A DNA stretch of 64,000 nucleotides from CBDDHT01 sp965227905 (GCA_965227905.1 OZ245780.1:1798001-1862000), one strand, 5' to 3'. Positions 43,830 through 52,515 are shown, numbered from the stretch's first letter. Made by a program: numbers and translations. Notes: a model not told the origin generated them from the sequence alone.

Positions 43830-43915
43830 GTGTTGCCGTCCATCCCTGTTTGAGGCGACCGACGGGCGAATCGATTGGATGTCCGTCGCGTCTTTAACAG
43901 GACTGCGTAGGCATG

Positions 43916-43937
43916 CTGTGTGAAAGGGGTGTGACAG
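43916..43937 (-). promoter_or_regulatory. Pho box (PhoB site) before btaA
   Basis: On the minus strand CTGTCAC-ACCC-CTTTCAC-ACAG gives two 7-bp direct repeats (6 of 7 identical) with the 11-bp period of PhoB sites. It lies 87-108 bases before the btaA start. PhoB control of btaA is known in Sinorhizobium. Confidence 0.75.
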
Positions 43938-43973
43938 TCCGGCCGACTAGCCGTGTTTGTCAATCAAGCGCTT

Positions 43974-44663
43974 TTATCGGCCGAGCGGTTCTTCGACCGC
44001 AAAAACCTCGTTTGCAATGGGGACTTGGTCAGGATGGATGCAGATCTTGCCTTGATACCCCATGTCGCGGCTCCGCTCGGCGATGTGCTGAAACTGTGCG
44101 AGGTCTTCGGCATAGGGGAACGGGGTATCGATCGGCATCTCGATCGAGAGCGATCGCGATGCGGCAACCAGGGCTTCGCGCGCTTCATTCAGTTCGGTTT
44201 CCTTAGGGGTCCTTCTTAGTCTCAGCGCGCGGCAGTAATCTCCGGCACCGAAGGCAAGCCGTGTCACATGGTCGATGCCGCCGCATATGGTTCTCGCGTT
44301 CTCAATTCCCGCTGGAGTTTCAATCAAAGGCAAGAGGTCGATTGACCCCTGCGTCCGATCATCTCCATTTTCCAGATGTGTGATCAGTGCGTCGGCTGCT
44401 AGCAATGATTCGCGCGTTTCGACCTTGGCAAGCAAGATGCCGTCGAACTGCATATCAGCCGAGTCTGTGCCAGCCGTGAGCAGGCGTTTGCAGTCTGCCA
44501 GACCAAGTTTGAGATAGAGGCGTGCCGTGGAAGGCAACTCCAAGGTCTGTGTATTACTGGCAGTTGCGCCTTCGAGATCGAGGATCACCACATCGGCTTC
44601 GGATTCGAATGCGCGATCCATTGATGACGGCGAAGCGGATAGCAAAGATCTCATCGACGACAT
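43974..44663 (-). CDS. CitE/HpcH-aldolase-family lyase, internally shortened
   Basis: 229 aa, against about 280 for CitE-like proteins. Present: MRSLL at the start, EADVVILDLEG (metal-binding Asp region), LLAKVETRESL, LLPLIETPAGIENA (Glu ligand), RLAFGAGDYC and KICIHPDQV. Between LDLEG and LLAKVE the region that usually carries the conserved V-R-x-N Arg and flanking strands is missing or replaced by an unrelated stretch. The gene may be a relic or a divergent enzyme. ATG 44663 is inside the previous gene's frame only by proximity; the ORF upstream overlaps DUF1194. Confidence 0.7.
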   Translation of the reverse strand: MSSMRSLLSASPSSMDRAFESEADVVILDLEGATASNTQTLELPSTARLYLKLGLADCKRLLTAGTDSADMQFDGILLAKVETRESLLAADALITHLENGDDRTQGSIDLLPLIETPAGIENARTICGGIDHVTRLAFGAGDYCRALRLRRTPKETELNEAREALVAASRSLSIEMPIDTPFPYAEDLAQFQHIAERSRDMGYQGKICIHPDQVPIANEVFAVEEPLGR

Positions 44664-44673
44664 TGCGACTGCC

Positions 44674-45432
44674 TTATCGGAGGTTCGGTGACGAAGGGTA
44701 TCGAAAGGCGAGCTTGGATACGATTTCCCGAAAGAGCTTGTTGCGAATGGCATCGGCGAAGGACTCATGGAATGCCGTCATGACGAATGCTGCCGCTCCC
44801 CCAATCAGATTGTGTTGGTAATACTCTCCAAGATCGGGCTCGTCCGAGAGGATTGCCAGGCCGTTGATAGTAAGCCCTTGGGCAAGCAGGGCATCCCGCG
44901 CCGGTTTGATTTTCGGCCCCACATTGGACCTGCCATCGCCGCTTACATCGACAACCCTTCGGTTGCAGCGACTGGGGCCTGGCGCAAGGAAAAGAGGAGC
45001 TATGAAACGCAACGCTCCGCCAAGGGCCGTTCCCGTCCCAATTCCTTCCTCCGACGTATTGTAGGGCCGCGCCAAGGCGTCGACGGTGGCAGCGAACGTA
45101 AAGGCTGATGTTTCGTCCTGGATCTGTGTCCATCCTACTGACTGCGTCTGTTCGTCTACGCCGCTCCAATGAACCAATGTGACCCAGATTCCACCGGATC
45201 CGGTTGAGAGAATCGCGTCGATGACGAGTGGATGACGAAAGGCCGCTGCGATACCGCCATGTTGCAGACGGTACTCGTACATATTGACGCTTGCGGACAG
45301 GTCAACGGCGAGCACAAGAGCAAGGTCGCAAGGCGCCGGTTTCTTTGTCTGAGCCTGAGGTTGGGCCGGAGCCCATCCGATGAGAATCAGCAGGAAGGCG
45401 AGGGTACTCACGCCTGCAATTCGTTGGATCAT
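44674..45432 (-). CDS. DUF1194 von Willebrand-A-type exported protein
   Basis: 252 aa with a signal peptide (TLAFLLILIGWAPAQPQAQ). The MIDAS motif DLSASV opens the vWA fold (LALVLAVDLSASVN), followed by VDVSGDGRSNVG and GLAILSDEPDLGEYY, the DUF1194 hallmarks. It is a metal-dependent adhesion-type domain in the periplasm, frequent in alphaproteobacteria and of unknown role. It ends 10 bases before the CitE-like start. Confidence 0.9.
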   Translation of the reverse strand: MIQRIAGVSTLAFLLILIGWAPAQPQAQTKKPAPCDLALVLAVDLSASVNMYEYRLQHGGIAAAFRHPLVIDAILSTGSGGIWVTLVHWSGVDEQTQSVGWTQIQDETSAFTFAATVDALARPYNTSEEGIGTGTALGGALRFIAPLFLAPGPSRCNRRVVDVSGDGRSNVGPKIKPARDALLAQGLTINGLAILSDEPDLGEYYQHNLIGGAAAFVMTAFHESFADAIRNKLFREIVSKLAFRYPSSPNLR

Positions 45433-45636
45433 CGGTAGTACAGCCTCCCGGAAATCAATGATATCAGGTGATTAGGAGGCTCGAAACCGTTGTATCCCGC
45501 ACATATGCTCACAACATAGTGTGGGCTGGTCATGCGTTTCCGAATCTTGCCTATTGGGTCAGGAATTGCTCTATGGGGGCAACGCAGGCTGTCCGCGGCA
45601 GCTGCATGACCAGATCCGATTTAGGGAGTTACTACC

Positions 45637-45939
45637 ATGGCCAAGCTCTCCGTTTTCGAACCGCCCTCCTGTTGTGGAGGCGGAAACGATACCGAACTCA
45701 AATTCAAAGCCGACCTCGAATGGGCGCAGCAGAATGGTGTCGATATCGAACGATTTTCACTTGCGGCCCAACCCGCAGCCTTTGCTCAGAACACGACGGT
45801 CAAGCAACTGCTGGACACTGACGGCATGGATTGCCTGCCGTTGATTTTCATCAACGATGAGGTGTTTTCCAAAGGCACCTATCCGAGCCGCACGGAGCTG
45901 GGTGAAAAGCTCGGCCTTGCCGGCGCTGAAGCGGAATAG
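45637..45939 (+). CDS. arsD: Arsenite metallochaperone ArsD
   Basis: 100 aa, thioredoxin-like. LSVFEPPSCCGGG gives the vicinal Cys12-Cys13 of ArsD, but the third arsenite ligand Cys18 is missing (GGGNDTE instead). The rest (KQLLDTDGMDCLPLIFINDEVFSKGTYPSR) is typical. ArsD hands As(III) to the ArsA ATPase. AGGGAG lies before the ATG. arsA follows after 8 bases. Confidence 0.93.
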   Translation: MAKLSVFEPPSCCGGGNDTELKFKADLEWAQQNGVDIERFSLAAQPAAFAQNTTVKQLLDTDGMDCLPLIFINDEVFSKGTYPSRTELGEKLGLAGAEAE

Positions 45940-45947
45940 GGGCAGCA

Positions 45948-47690
45948 ATGAACTTTCTGGATAATCCGACGCCGGTTCTTTTCTTCACAGGCAAGGGCGG
46001 CGTTGGCAAGACGTCGAGCTCCTGCGCCACCGCTGTTACGTTGGCAAAACGAGGCAAAAAAGTCCTCATTGTCAGTACCGATCCGGCCTCGAATATCCAT
46101 GAGGTGTTCGGCTGCGATATTGCGACAACGCCAAGCCCTATCGAAGGCGTCGATGGACTTTATGGTCTGAACGTCGATCCGGAACAGGCGGCGGAGGCCT
46201 ATCGCGATAAGGTCATCGGCCCGTTTCGCGGCGTGCTGCCGGAAGCCGCTATTACGAGCATGGAGGAGCAACTCGCCGGTGCCTGCACGGTCGAGATTGC
46301 GGCCTTCGATGAATTCGCCAAGCTTCTGGCCAACCCGGACGTCACGACCGGGTTCGATCATGTGGTGTTCGATACGGCACCGACAGGGCACACGCTCCGG
46401 CTGCTTTCGCTGCCGACCGCGTGGACCGGCTTTATCGATGGATCGGCCGCCGGTACCTCGTTCATGGGTCCGCTGCAGGGATTGGCGGATCAACGCGAGC
46501 TCTATTCCGATGCGGTCGATGCATTGGCAGATGCGGGCCGAACGACTCTGATTCTTGTCAGCCGGCCGGATGCGGCGGCTCTGGATGAAGCCGCGCGGAC
46601 GAGTGTCGAGCTGGCAGAACTCGGCATCAAGTCGCAGCAGCTTCTGGTCAATGGCGTCTTCCGCGCCAGCGATCCGAATGATGCCATCGCATTGGATTTG
46701 GAGAACTATGGTTCTACGGCATTGGAAAGCGTTCCGGACGCGCTCTCCTCTTTTCCGCGAACCACTGTTCCATTGAAGGCACGCCAGTTGATCGGTCTCG
46801 ATGCGCTGGCAACGTTCTTTGACGCAGATGCAAGCGAGAGCGACGCTGTGGACAATGCTCCGGTGCCTGACCTCCCGGCTTTCGACAGTCTGATCGAGGA
46901 AATGGACGCAAGCGGCCGCGGTGTTGTTATGACCATGGGCAAAGGCGGCGTTGGAAAGACGACGATGGCCATTGATGTCGCGAAAGCACTGGCTGCCCGC
47001 GGGCACGAGGTTCTGCTGACAACAACCGATCCGACGGGTCATGTAGCAAGAGCTGTTGTTGATGCGCCTGACACGCTTACTGTAGAAGCGATCGATCCTG
47101 AGGCGGAAGTCGCCAAGTATCGCGAGGAGGTTATGCGCACGACGGGCGCCGGTCTCGATGACGATGCCCGCGCGCTTCTCGAAGAAGATCTGGCATCGCC
47201 CTGCACGGAAGAGATTGCGGTCTTTCAGGCATTCGCCGCGACAGTCGACAAGGCACAGAACAAATTCGTGGTTCTCGACACGGCGCCGACCGGCCATACG
47301 ATTCTGCTGCTCGATGCCGCTCAGTCATTTCATGCCGAGGTGAACCGACAGGCGCAAGCCGTGCCGGAAGCCGTCATGCAGCTTTTGGAAAGGCTGCGTG
47401 ACCCGTCCTTCACACGCATCCTGCTATGCACGATCCCCGAAGCGACTCCGGTTCATGAAGCGGCCGAGCTGCAGCGCGACCTCAGACGTGCCCAGATCGA
47501 GCCCTATGCCTGGGTCGTGAATCAGTCGCTCATGCCACTCGACGTCACCGATCCGGTTTTGCGTGCCCGGCGTTCGCAGGAAGCGCGTTATATCCGCGAG
47601 GTCGTCGACGAGCATACGAAGCGGGCAGCACTGGTGCCGTGGCGTTTGTCGGATGGCGTTGCTGAGGCGGTTAGTGCGTCTGCTGCTTGA
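45948..47690 (+). CDS. arsA: Arsenite-transporting ATPase ArsA
   Basis: 580 aa with two homologous halves. Each half has a deviant Walker A (FFTGKGGVGKTS near 14 and MTMGKGGVGKTT near 325) and a DTAPTGHT switch. The arsenite-binding Cys are in GACTVEIAAFDEF and SPCTEEIAVFQAF. It energises the arsenite pump ArsB; no arsB or acr3 is found in this window, so the partner must be encoded elsewhere. Confidence 0.96.
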   Translation: MNFLDNPTPVLFFTGKGGVGKTSSSCATAVTLAKRGKKVLIVSTDPASNIHEVFGCDIATTPSPIEGVDGLYGLNVDPEQAAEAYRDKVIGPFRGVLPEAAITSMEEQLAGACTVEIAAFDEFAKLLANPDVTTGFDHVVFDTAPTGHTLRLLSLPTAWTGFIDGSAAGTSFMGPLQGLADQRELYSDAVDALADAGRTTLILVSRPDAAALDEAARTSVELAELGIKSQQLLVNGVFRASDPNDAIALDLENYGSTALESVPDALSSFPRTTVPLKARQLIGLDALATFFDADASESDAVDNAPVPDLPAFDSLIEEMDASGRGVVMTMGKGGVGKTTMAIDVAKALAARGHEVLLTTTDPTGHVARAVVDAPDTLTVEAIDPEAEVAKYREEVMRTTGAGLDDDARALLEEDLASPCTEEIAVFQAFAATVDKAQNKFVVLDTAPTGHTILLLDAAQSFHAEVNRQAQAVPEAVMQLLERLRDPSFTRILLCTIPEATPVHEAAELQRDLRRAQIEPYAWVVNQSLMPLDVTDPVLRARRSQEARYIREVVDEHTKRAALVPWRLSDGVAEAVSASAA

Positions 47691-47749
47691 GAGCTGGTTG
47701 CTGGAGTGATCCGGCCTGACCGGCAGTCGCTGCGCCATTGGGGTTTGTT

Positions 47750-48411
47750 TCGCTCACGGCTATTCCACGCCTTCGGCGTGGGCCTCCGCGGGGGCGGCCT
47801 GACCAGCCGGCGCGCGGTCGCGCTTGCCGCGCCACTAAGGCGCGGTTATCTCGGGCACATTGGAAATCTTACCGTATAGCGCCAGCCATACGGCACGATC
47901 TTTGATAGATCCAAGAACAACCGAGCGACCAGCGAGGCAAGGCCAAGCGGCCGCCGCCCGGTCAGGGCGCCCCCGCGGAGGCCCGCGCGTTAGCGCGGAA
48001 TAGCCGTGAGCGAAACAAACCGATCCTAAAACCATGGCACCATCCCGCCGTATAGCGCCAGCCATACGGCACGATCTTTGATAGATCCAAGAACAACCGA
48101 GCGACCAGCGAGGCAAGGCCAAGCGGCCGCCGCCCGGTCAGGGCGCCCCCGCGGAGGCCCGCGCGTTAGCGCGGAATAGCCGTGAGCGAAACAAACCGAT
48201 CCCAAAACCATGGCACCATCCCGCCGTATAGCGCCAGCCATACGGCACGATCTTTGATAGATCCAAGAACAACCGAGCGACCAGCGAGGCAAGGCCAAGC
48301 GGCCGCCGCCCGGTCAGAGCCTGTCCCGGACCAGATCCGGGGCCGCCCGCGCTTCAGCGCGGAATAGCCGTGAGCGAAATAAACTCAGATCCAACAACAC
48401 GGCCCAATCCC
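47750..48411. repeat. 176-bp tandem repeat array with inverted left arm
   Basis: Units starting CCGTATAGCGCCAGCCATAC at 47872, 48048 and 48224 give two exact 176-base periods; the first two copies are nearly identical. The right half of each unit is the inverted counterpart of the left arm at 47750-47850 (CTCACGGCTATTCC...). The third unit diverges after GCCCGGTCAG, where a GATCCGGG-type palindrome replaces part of it. It is related to the element at 21168-21430. Minus-strand ORFs here repeat in different frames, because 176 is not a multiple of three, and are not genes. Confidence 0.9.
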
Positions 48412-48667
48412 GCCGGACAGCTCCGGGCTACCCTCGAGATTGAAGATGGGATACAGCCACCAGCCGCACCAACGCGGCCGGCATTTCACCCAAAACCCAT
48501 AACAAACCCCACAATTAACCTATGCGTTCGCAGCATGGGGTAGGTACCCTGTCGCGTGTCGACCGTTTGTATCTGTCGATATAGATTATGTATTCAACAT
48601 GGTGTGAGCCAATGAAGGGTCGTAAGTGCCTGTGCCCACATCCAGCGTTTTCCGAGGAGGACGGAAG

Positions 48668-50050
48668 ATGACGGCTATCGTCGGTAGAGCGATTCCAGAG
48701 CAACGCAAACGCGTGATCGATGCCCTGCATCTGCGTGAGCCGGATCGGGTCCCGATCGGCCTTTGGGGAACGGTGGAGGGTTATCAGAACCTCCGCAAGG
48801 GCCTCGGCATGCAGTACAATACCGATGTGCGGAACTATCGGACCGGGTCGACGACCTGGACGACGGATGTCGCCTTCGAACTGGATCTGGCCGAGAAACT
48901 GGATCTGGATTTCGTGCGCATCTCTATCGGCACACCGGGCGGCTCTCCAGGCTTCAGACCGATCAAGTTCGAAGAAATCCCGTTCGACATGGGCATCCCG
49001 CCGCCCGATGTCGAGATCAATGTCGACGAGTGGGGCGTCATCCGTAAATGGACGCCGCACGAAGAGGGCGGCTACTACGAGATGATCGGCTACCCGCTGT
49101 TCCATGCCACGAGCGCGCCGCTCGAAGAAGGGCTGAAGCAGTTGGACGCCTTCCCGTGGCCCGACCCATGGGACGAGTCCTGCTGGGCCGACTCTCCAAT
49201 TCCCGGTATGACGCTCCGCGAATACTGTCGTTATGTGCAGGAAGAAACGCCATTTGCGCTCATGGGGCAGGGCGGCCGGGGCGGTCTCTTCGAGCAGGCC
49301 AAATATATGGTCGGCTACGCCAAGATCTTTTCCGACTTTATCGAGTCGGCTGAGTTTCTCGATGCCATGTTGACCAAGCTCACGGATCTCGAGATTGAAT
49401 TCAACAAGGCCTTCCTGACGCAGTGCGGCGAGTACATCGACTGGCTGCGTATGAGCCCGGAAGATCTGGCGAGTGAGAAGACCGCGTTCATGTCGCTCGA
49501 CATGTATGAAAAGCAGCTTCAACCGCACTATATGCGCGCGGTCTCGGAAACGAGGAAATTCTATCGCGAACGCAATCCGGATGGGTTGATCCAGTTCCAC
49601 AGTTGCGGTGCGATCCCCGAGCCCTTTATGCGCAATCTCATGGCGTGCGGCGTCGATGGCTATGACAGCATGCCGCCCAAGGTCGCACGGCACTCGAATC
49701 CGGCTGCCAAGAAACGCCAGCTCGGCAATGAGATGTTTTTCTATGGCGGTATCGACGTTCAGGAAACGCTCCCCTGGGGAACGGTCGAGGATGTCCGCGC
49801 CGAGGTCAGGGCGCGTATCTGGGAAGTCGGCCATGGCGGCGGCTTCCTACTGAGTTCGTCTCACCGTCTCGAGCATGACGTGCCCGTGGAAAACACACTC
49901 GCCATGATCGATGAGTGCCACGAATACGGCAAATATCCGCTGCCAAAAGAGCCGCCGCCCGGTGCCGATACCGGCGAAGGCTATGAGCCTTGGGACCCGA
50001 CGCCGAAGCGCAGACGCAAGCGTCGGCCGAAGGCGGAGGCGGCGGAGTAG
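48668..50050 (+). CDS. Second UroD-fold corrinoid methyltransferase
   Basis: 460 aa. It keeps HSCGAIPEPF (zinc His-x-Cys) and GGGFLLSSSHRLEHDVPVEN, but differs strongly from the 13.3-kb paralogue in its N terminus and in a Lys/Arg-rich tail (KRRRKRRPKAEAAE). AGGAGGACGGAAG precedes the ATG. It should act on a different methyl donor and pair with the corrinoid protein that follows at 50119. Cysteines are also present in the tail half (MACGVDGYD), a possible third zinc ligand. Confidence 0.86.
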   Translation: MTAIVGRAIPEQRKRVIDALHLREPDRVPIGLWGTVEGYQNLRKGLGMQYNTDVRNYRTGSTTWTTDVAFELDLAEKLDLDFVRISIGTPGGSPGFRPIKFEEIPFDMGIPPPDVEINVDEWGVIRKWTPHEEGGYYEMIGYPLFHATSAPLEEGLKQLDAFPWPDPWDESCWADSPIPGMTLREYCRYVQEETPFALMGQGGRGGLFEQAKYMVGYAKIFSDFIESAEFLDAMLTKLTDLEIEFNKAFLTQCGEYIDWLRMSPEDLASEKTAFMSLDMYEKQLQPHYMRAVSETRKFYRERNPDGLIQFHSCGAIPEPFMRNLMACGVDGYDSMPPKVARHSNPAAKKRQLGNEMFFYGGIDVQETLPWGTVEDVRAEVRARIWEVGHGGGFLLSSSHRLEHDVPVENTLAMIDECHEYGKYPLPKEPPPGADTGEGYEPWDPTPKRRRKRRPKAEAAE

Positions 50051-50118
50051 CGCCTGGAAGATGTTGACGATGCCACGTTTGCCACAGCGATATCGCGAAA
50101 AGGTTGGAAGCTGAGCCC

Positions 50119-50964
50119 ATGCCGTTGGAAATCGATACCGAGAAAGAATTCGATCTCGAAGACCTGCAATATGATTTCGAGGATTCTCTTGAAACGGATC
50201 GTTGGTCGGATGCGCCGCCCGAGGTCAAAGAACTCTTTCATGAGCTTGAGTGGAACATTATCGATGGTGAGCACCAGGACACGGTCAGCTTCATCGATAC
50301 CGCTTTGACCAAGGAAATAACGGCACGGACGTTGATTGCCGGCCCGATGGCGACCGGCATTGCCGAAGTTGGACGCCGCTTCAAGATGGACGAGTACTTT
50401 CTTCCTGAAGTGATGATGTCGGCCAAGTGCATGCACGAAGCCCTGGCCGTTCTGAAACCGCTCATCATTGCGGAGAAGACCGCGGATGTCGGAACGGTTG
50501 TCATCGGGACCGTCCAGGGTGACTTGCACGATATTGGCAAGAAGATCGTCGCCATGATGATGGAAGCCGCCGGCTTCACCGTCGTTGACCTTGGCGTCTC
50601 GGTTTCGCCTGAAGACTTCATTGAAGCCATTCGCGAGCACAACCCGAAGATCGTCGGCTTCTCTGCCCTCCTGACAACGACGATGAATATGCAATGGGAA
50701 ACCCTGAAGCTGATCACGTCCGAAGGTCTTCGCGAAGAAGTGAAGGTCTTTGTTGGCGGTGCGCCAATTTCCCAGGCCTGGTGTGATAAGATTGGCGCCG
50801 ACGCCTATGCGATGGATGCTCTTGTCGCAGTGGAGAAAGCAAAAGCCTGCGTTGGTGAACACGACAACGTACCTGGCGGACTGCCGGATCTGCACGCGGC
50901 GATGCTGGAGATCGACCGATTACGCGAAGAAGCCAAGGCGGAAGCTGCAACAGCAGCGGAATAA
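50119..50964 (+). CDS. Second corrinoid methyl-carrier protein
   Basis: 281 aa. An acidic N-terminal extension (about 35 residues) precedes the helical cap and the B12 domain with DLHDIGKKIV (cobalt-ligand His), SALLTTT and GGAPISQAW. An Ala/Glu-rich C-terminal tail follows. It pairs with the upstream methyltransferase and has no reactivase of its own nearby, so it likely depends on the RACo-like protein at 15.3 kb. ATG 50119 follows GGAAG; a TTG at 50104 is possible. Confidence 0.93.
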   Translation: MPLEIDTEKEFDLEDLQYDFEDSLETDRWSDAPPEVKELFHELEWNIIDGEHQDTVSFIDTALTKEITARTLIAGPMATGIAEVGRRFKMDEYFLPEVMMSAKCMHEALAVLKPLIIAEKTADVGTVVIGTVQGDLHDIGKKIVAMMMEAAGFTVVDLGVSVSPEDFIEAIREHNPKIVGFSALLTTTMNMQWETLKLITSEGLREEVKVFVGGAPISQAWCDKIGADAYAMDALVAVEKAKACVGEHDNVPGGLPDLHAAMLEIDRLREEAKAEAATAAE

Positions 50965-50979
50965 TAGGGACTGCCCGTC

Positions 50980-52107
50980 ATGGCGACCGTTGAGGCCGTC
51001 GCAAGCAAGAGACTGCGACCGGGGACCGTCGGTCCCATTGCCGTGGCCGCAATCCTCTTTTTAGCCGGCTCAGCGGACGTGATCGGTGCCGCATGGGGTT
51101 ATGGGCTATTCCTGATCGCGACTTTGCTCTTGGTATCGGGCGTCGTTTTCTTTGCGATTTTTGTACTAACGCGCATGTTCGAAAGCGATGGGCTGAGGCG
51201 CGTGTTTGGTGCGGCGCTCTGGCTCGGAGCCTGGACTTACGTCCTGGCCGTTGCGGCGCTTAGCGGCCACTTTCTGTATGAAACACTTCAGGGCCGCATG
51301 GAACTCAAGTGGATCATATTCGGGCCTGCGGCACTGGCTGCCCTGGTTGTACTGGATTGGGGGCTCTATCGCATTCTGGTGGCAGGGAATGCTCCGACTT
51401 GGCGACGCTACGGTCATGTGGTCTCGCGCGATGCGATCGACTCCGCTGCACTCAAAAAGACCCTCATCGACGAGGTTATTCTTCATCGGACATTGCTTAG
51501 TGTCAGCCCGTTTCGCTGGGTCCGCCACCAGTTGATCTTCTGGGGTTTCGGATTGATGTTCGCGACCGAGATCCTCGCCGTGTTTTTTCGCGAGGCCTTC
51601 CCGGCTTTCGGTCTGACAAACCTCTGGTTCGACCAAAGCCATCCGGTGAGGCTGGCCTTTGATTTTACATACGACATCACCGGGTTGATGGTGATGGTGG
51701 GTTGCATTCTGGCGCTCATCTATCGAGCACGAGTGAACGGAACGCCGGATCAGAAATTCACGGATACCCCGACAGCTGTCTTCCTTCTGGTTGTCGTGGT
51801 GACAGGCTTTCTCGTTGAAGGGATGCGTCTTGCACAGGGCGGCAACGCCGCAGCTTCACCGATCGGCGCGATTTTTGCGGCCTTCATTCCCGAGCGCGTT
51901 GCCCAGTCCGGCTTAATCACCGAGGTCAATTGGCTGTTTCACGTGCTCCTGTCGTGCGCCTTCATCGCCTATGTGCCGATCAAACGCCTGGTCCATTCCT
52001 GCGCAACACCGATCGGGCGCTTGATGAACTCCCAGAAAGGCATGCTGGCGGCGAAGAAAACACATGCACTGAAGGGTCTTTTCCAGGGTAATCGCCGTGA
52101 GGGATGA
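50980..52107 (+). CDS. NarI/DsrM-like membrane cytochrome b subunit
   Basis: 375 aa with about eight hydrophobic segments. The central to late part (RWVRHQLIFWGFGLMFATEIL, NWLFHVLLSCAFIAYVPIKRLVHS) resembles the NarI/DsrM/HdrE group, with His residues placed as haem b ligands. It begins 15 bases after the corrinoid gene, so the three genes form an operon. Such subunits exchange electrons with the quinone pool. Beside a corrinoid methyltransferase it may supply or collect electrons for corrinoid reduction or methyl oxidation (inference). Confidence 0.75.
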   Translation: MATVEAVASKRLRPGTVGPIAVAAILFLAGSADVIGAAWGYGLFLIATLLLVSGVVFFAIFVLTRMFESDGLRRVFGAALWLGAWTYVLAVAALSGHFLYETLQGRMELKWIIFGPAALAALVVLDWGLYRILVAGNAPTWRRYGHVVSRDAIDSAALKKTLIDEVILHRTLLSVSPFRWVRHQLIFWGFGLMFATEILAVFFREAFPAFGLTNLWFDQSHPVRLAFDFTYDITGLMVMVGCILALIYRARVNGTPDQKFTDTPTAVFLLVVVVTGFLVEGMRLAQGGNAAASPIGAIFAAFIPERVAQSGLITEVNWLFHVLLSCAFIAYVPIKRLVHSCATPIGRLMNSQKGMLAAKKTHALKGLFQGNRREG

Positions 52108-52248
52108 TGTTTCTTCTCCCCAGTTACCGCATTGCTGTTGCATGCGAAACTCAACGGCGCGATGATTGAAATCAGATAAACGAGATACGGGCGGTGCCAG
52201 GGTAGTATTGCTGGCCGGGAACCCGTGGAATGGTAGGAGACAAACGCT

Positions 52249-52515
52249 ATGAGTGATCGGCCCGAAATGGACAAGTCTGCCAAGAAGGGTGTGCAGCCTG
52301 GAAAAGCATCGGGCACAGTAAAATCATACAACGCCAAAAGAAACCCGTTCGGCGGCTATATTACGGACGATGCCGGAAACGATATTTTCGTTCATAAGTC
52401 AGCGGTCGAGAGCGCCGGGATGGGCAAACTTGAAAAAGGCCAGAAACTCGGCTTCACCATTGTGGAAGATGGTTTTGGCGGCTTCAAAGCAGAGCAGCTA
52501 AACTCCGAGGATTGA
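52249..52515 (+). CDS. Cold-shock-domain protein, variant
   Basis: 88 aa. ASGTVKSYNAKRNPFGGYITDD and NDIFVHKSAVESAG match the cold-shock domain, but the RNP1 motif is GGYIT rather than KGFGFI and one aromatic of the usual FGFI is absent. GAGTAGGAGAC-like sequence precedes the ATG. It probably binds single-stranded RNA or DNA. Confidence 0.75.
   Translation: MSDRPEMDKSAKKGVQPGKASGTVKSYNAKRNPFGGYITDDAGNDIFVHKSAVESAGMGKLEKGQKLGFTIVEDGFGGFKAEQLNSED

Noticed and set aside
45879..47297. 472-codon minus-strand ORF inside arsA
   Set aside because: It is antisense to a clear, domain-rich gene and its peptide is Arg/Ile-rich without motifs; it is a GC-driven shadow.
47835..48298. Two minus-strand ORFs (47835-48122 and 48026-48298) with nearly identical peptides
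   Set aside because: They arise from the 176-bp tandem repeat. The unit is not a multiple of three, so the peptide repeats only by frame changes; there is no ribosome site and no domain.
48571..48600. Possible third copy of the AT-rich operator before the second methyltransferase (CGATATAGATTATGTATTCA)
   Set aside because: It shares only short words with the 17-bp palindrome and has no matching two-fold symmetry; it may still be a weak promoter, but I do not call an operator.
48515..49834. 439-codon minus-strand ORF over the second UroD-type methyltransferase
   Set aside because: It is antisense to a strongly supported gene with zinc motif and ribosome site; no domain is recognisable.
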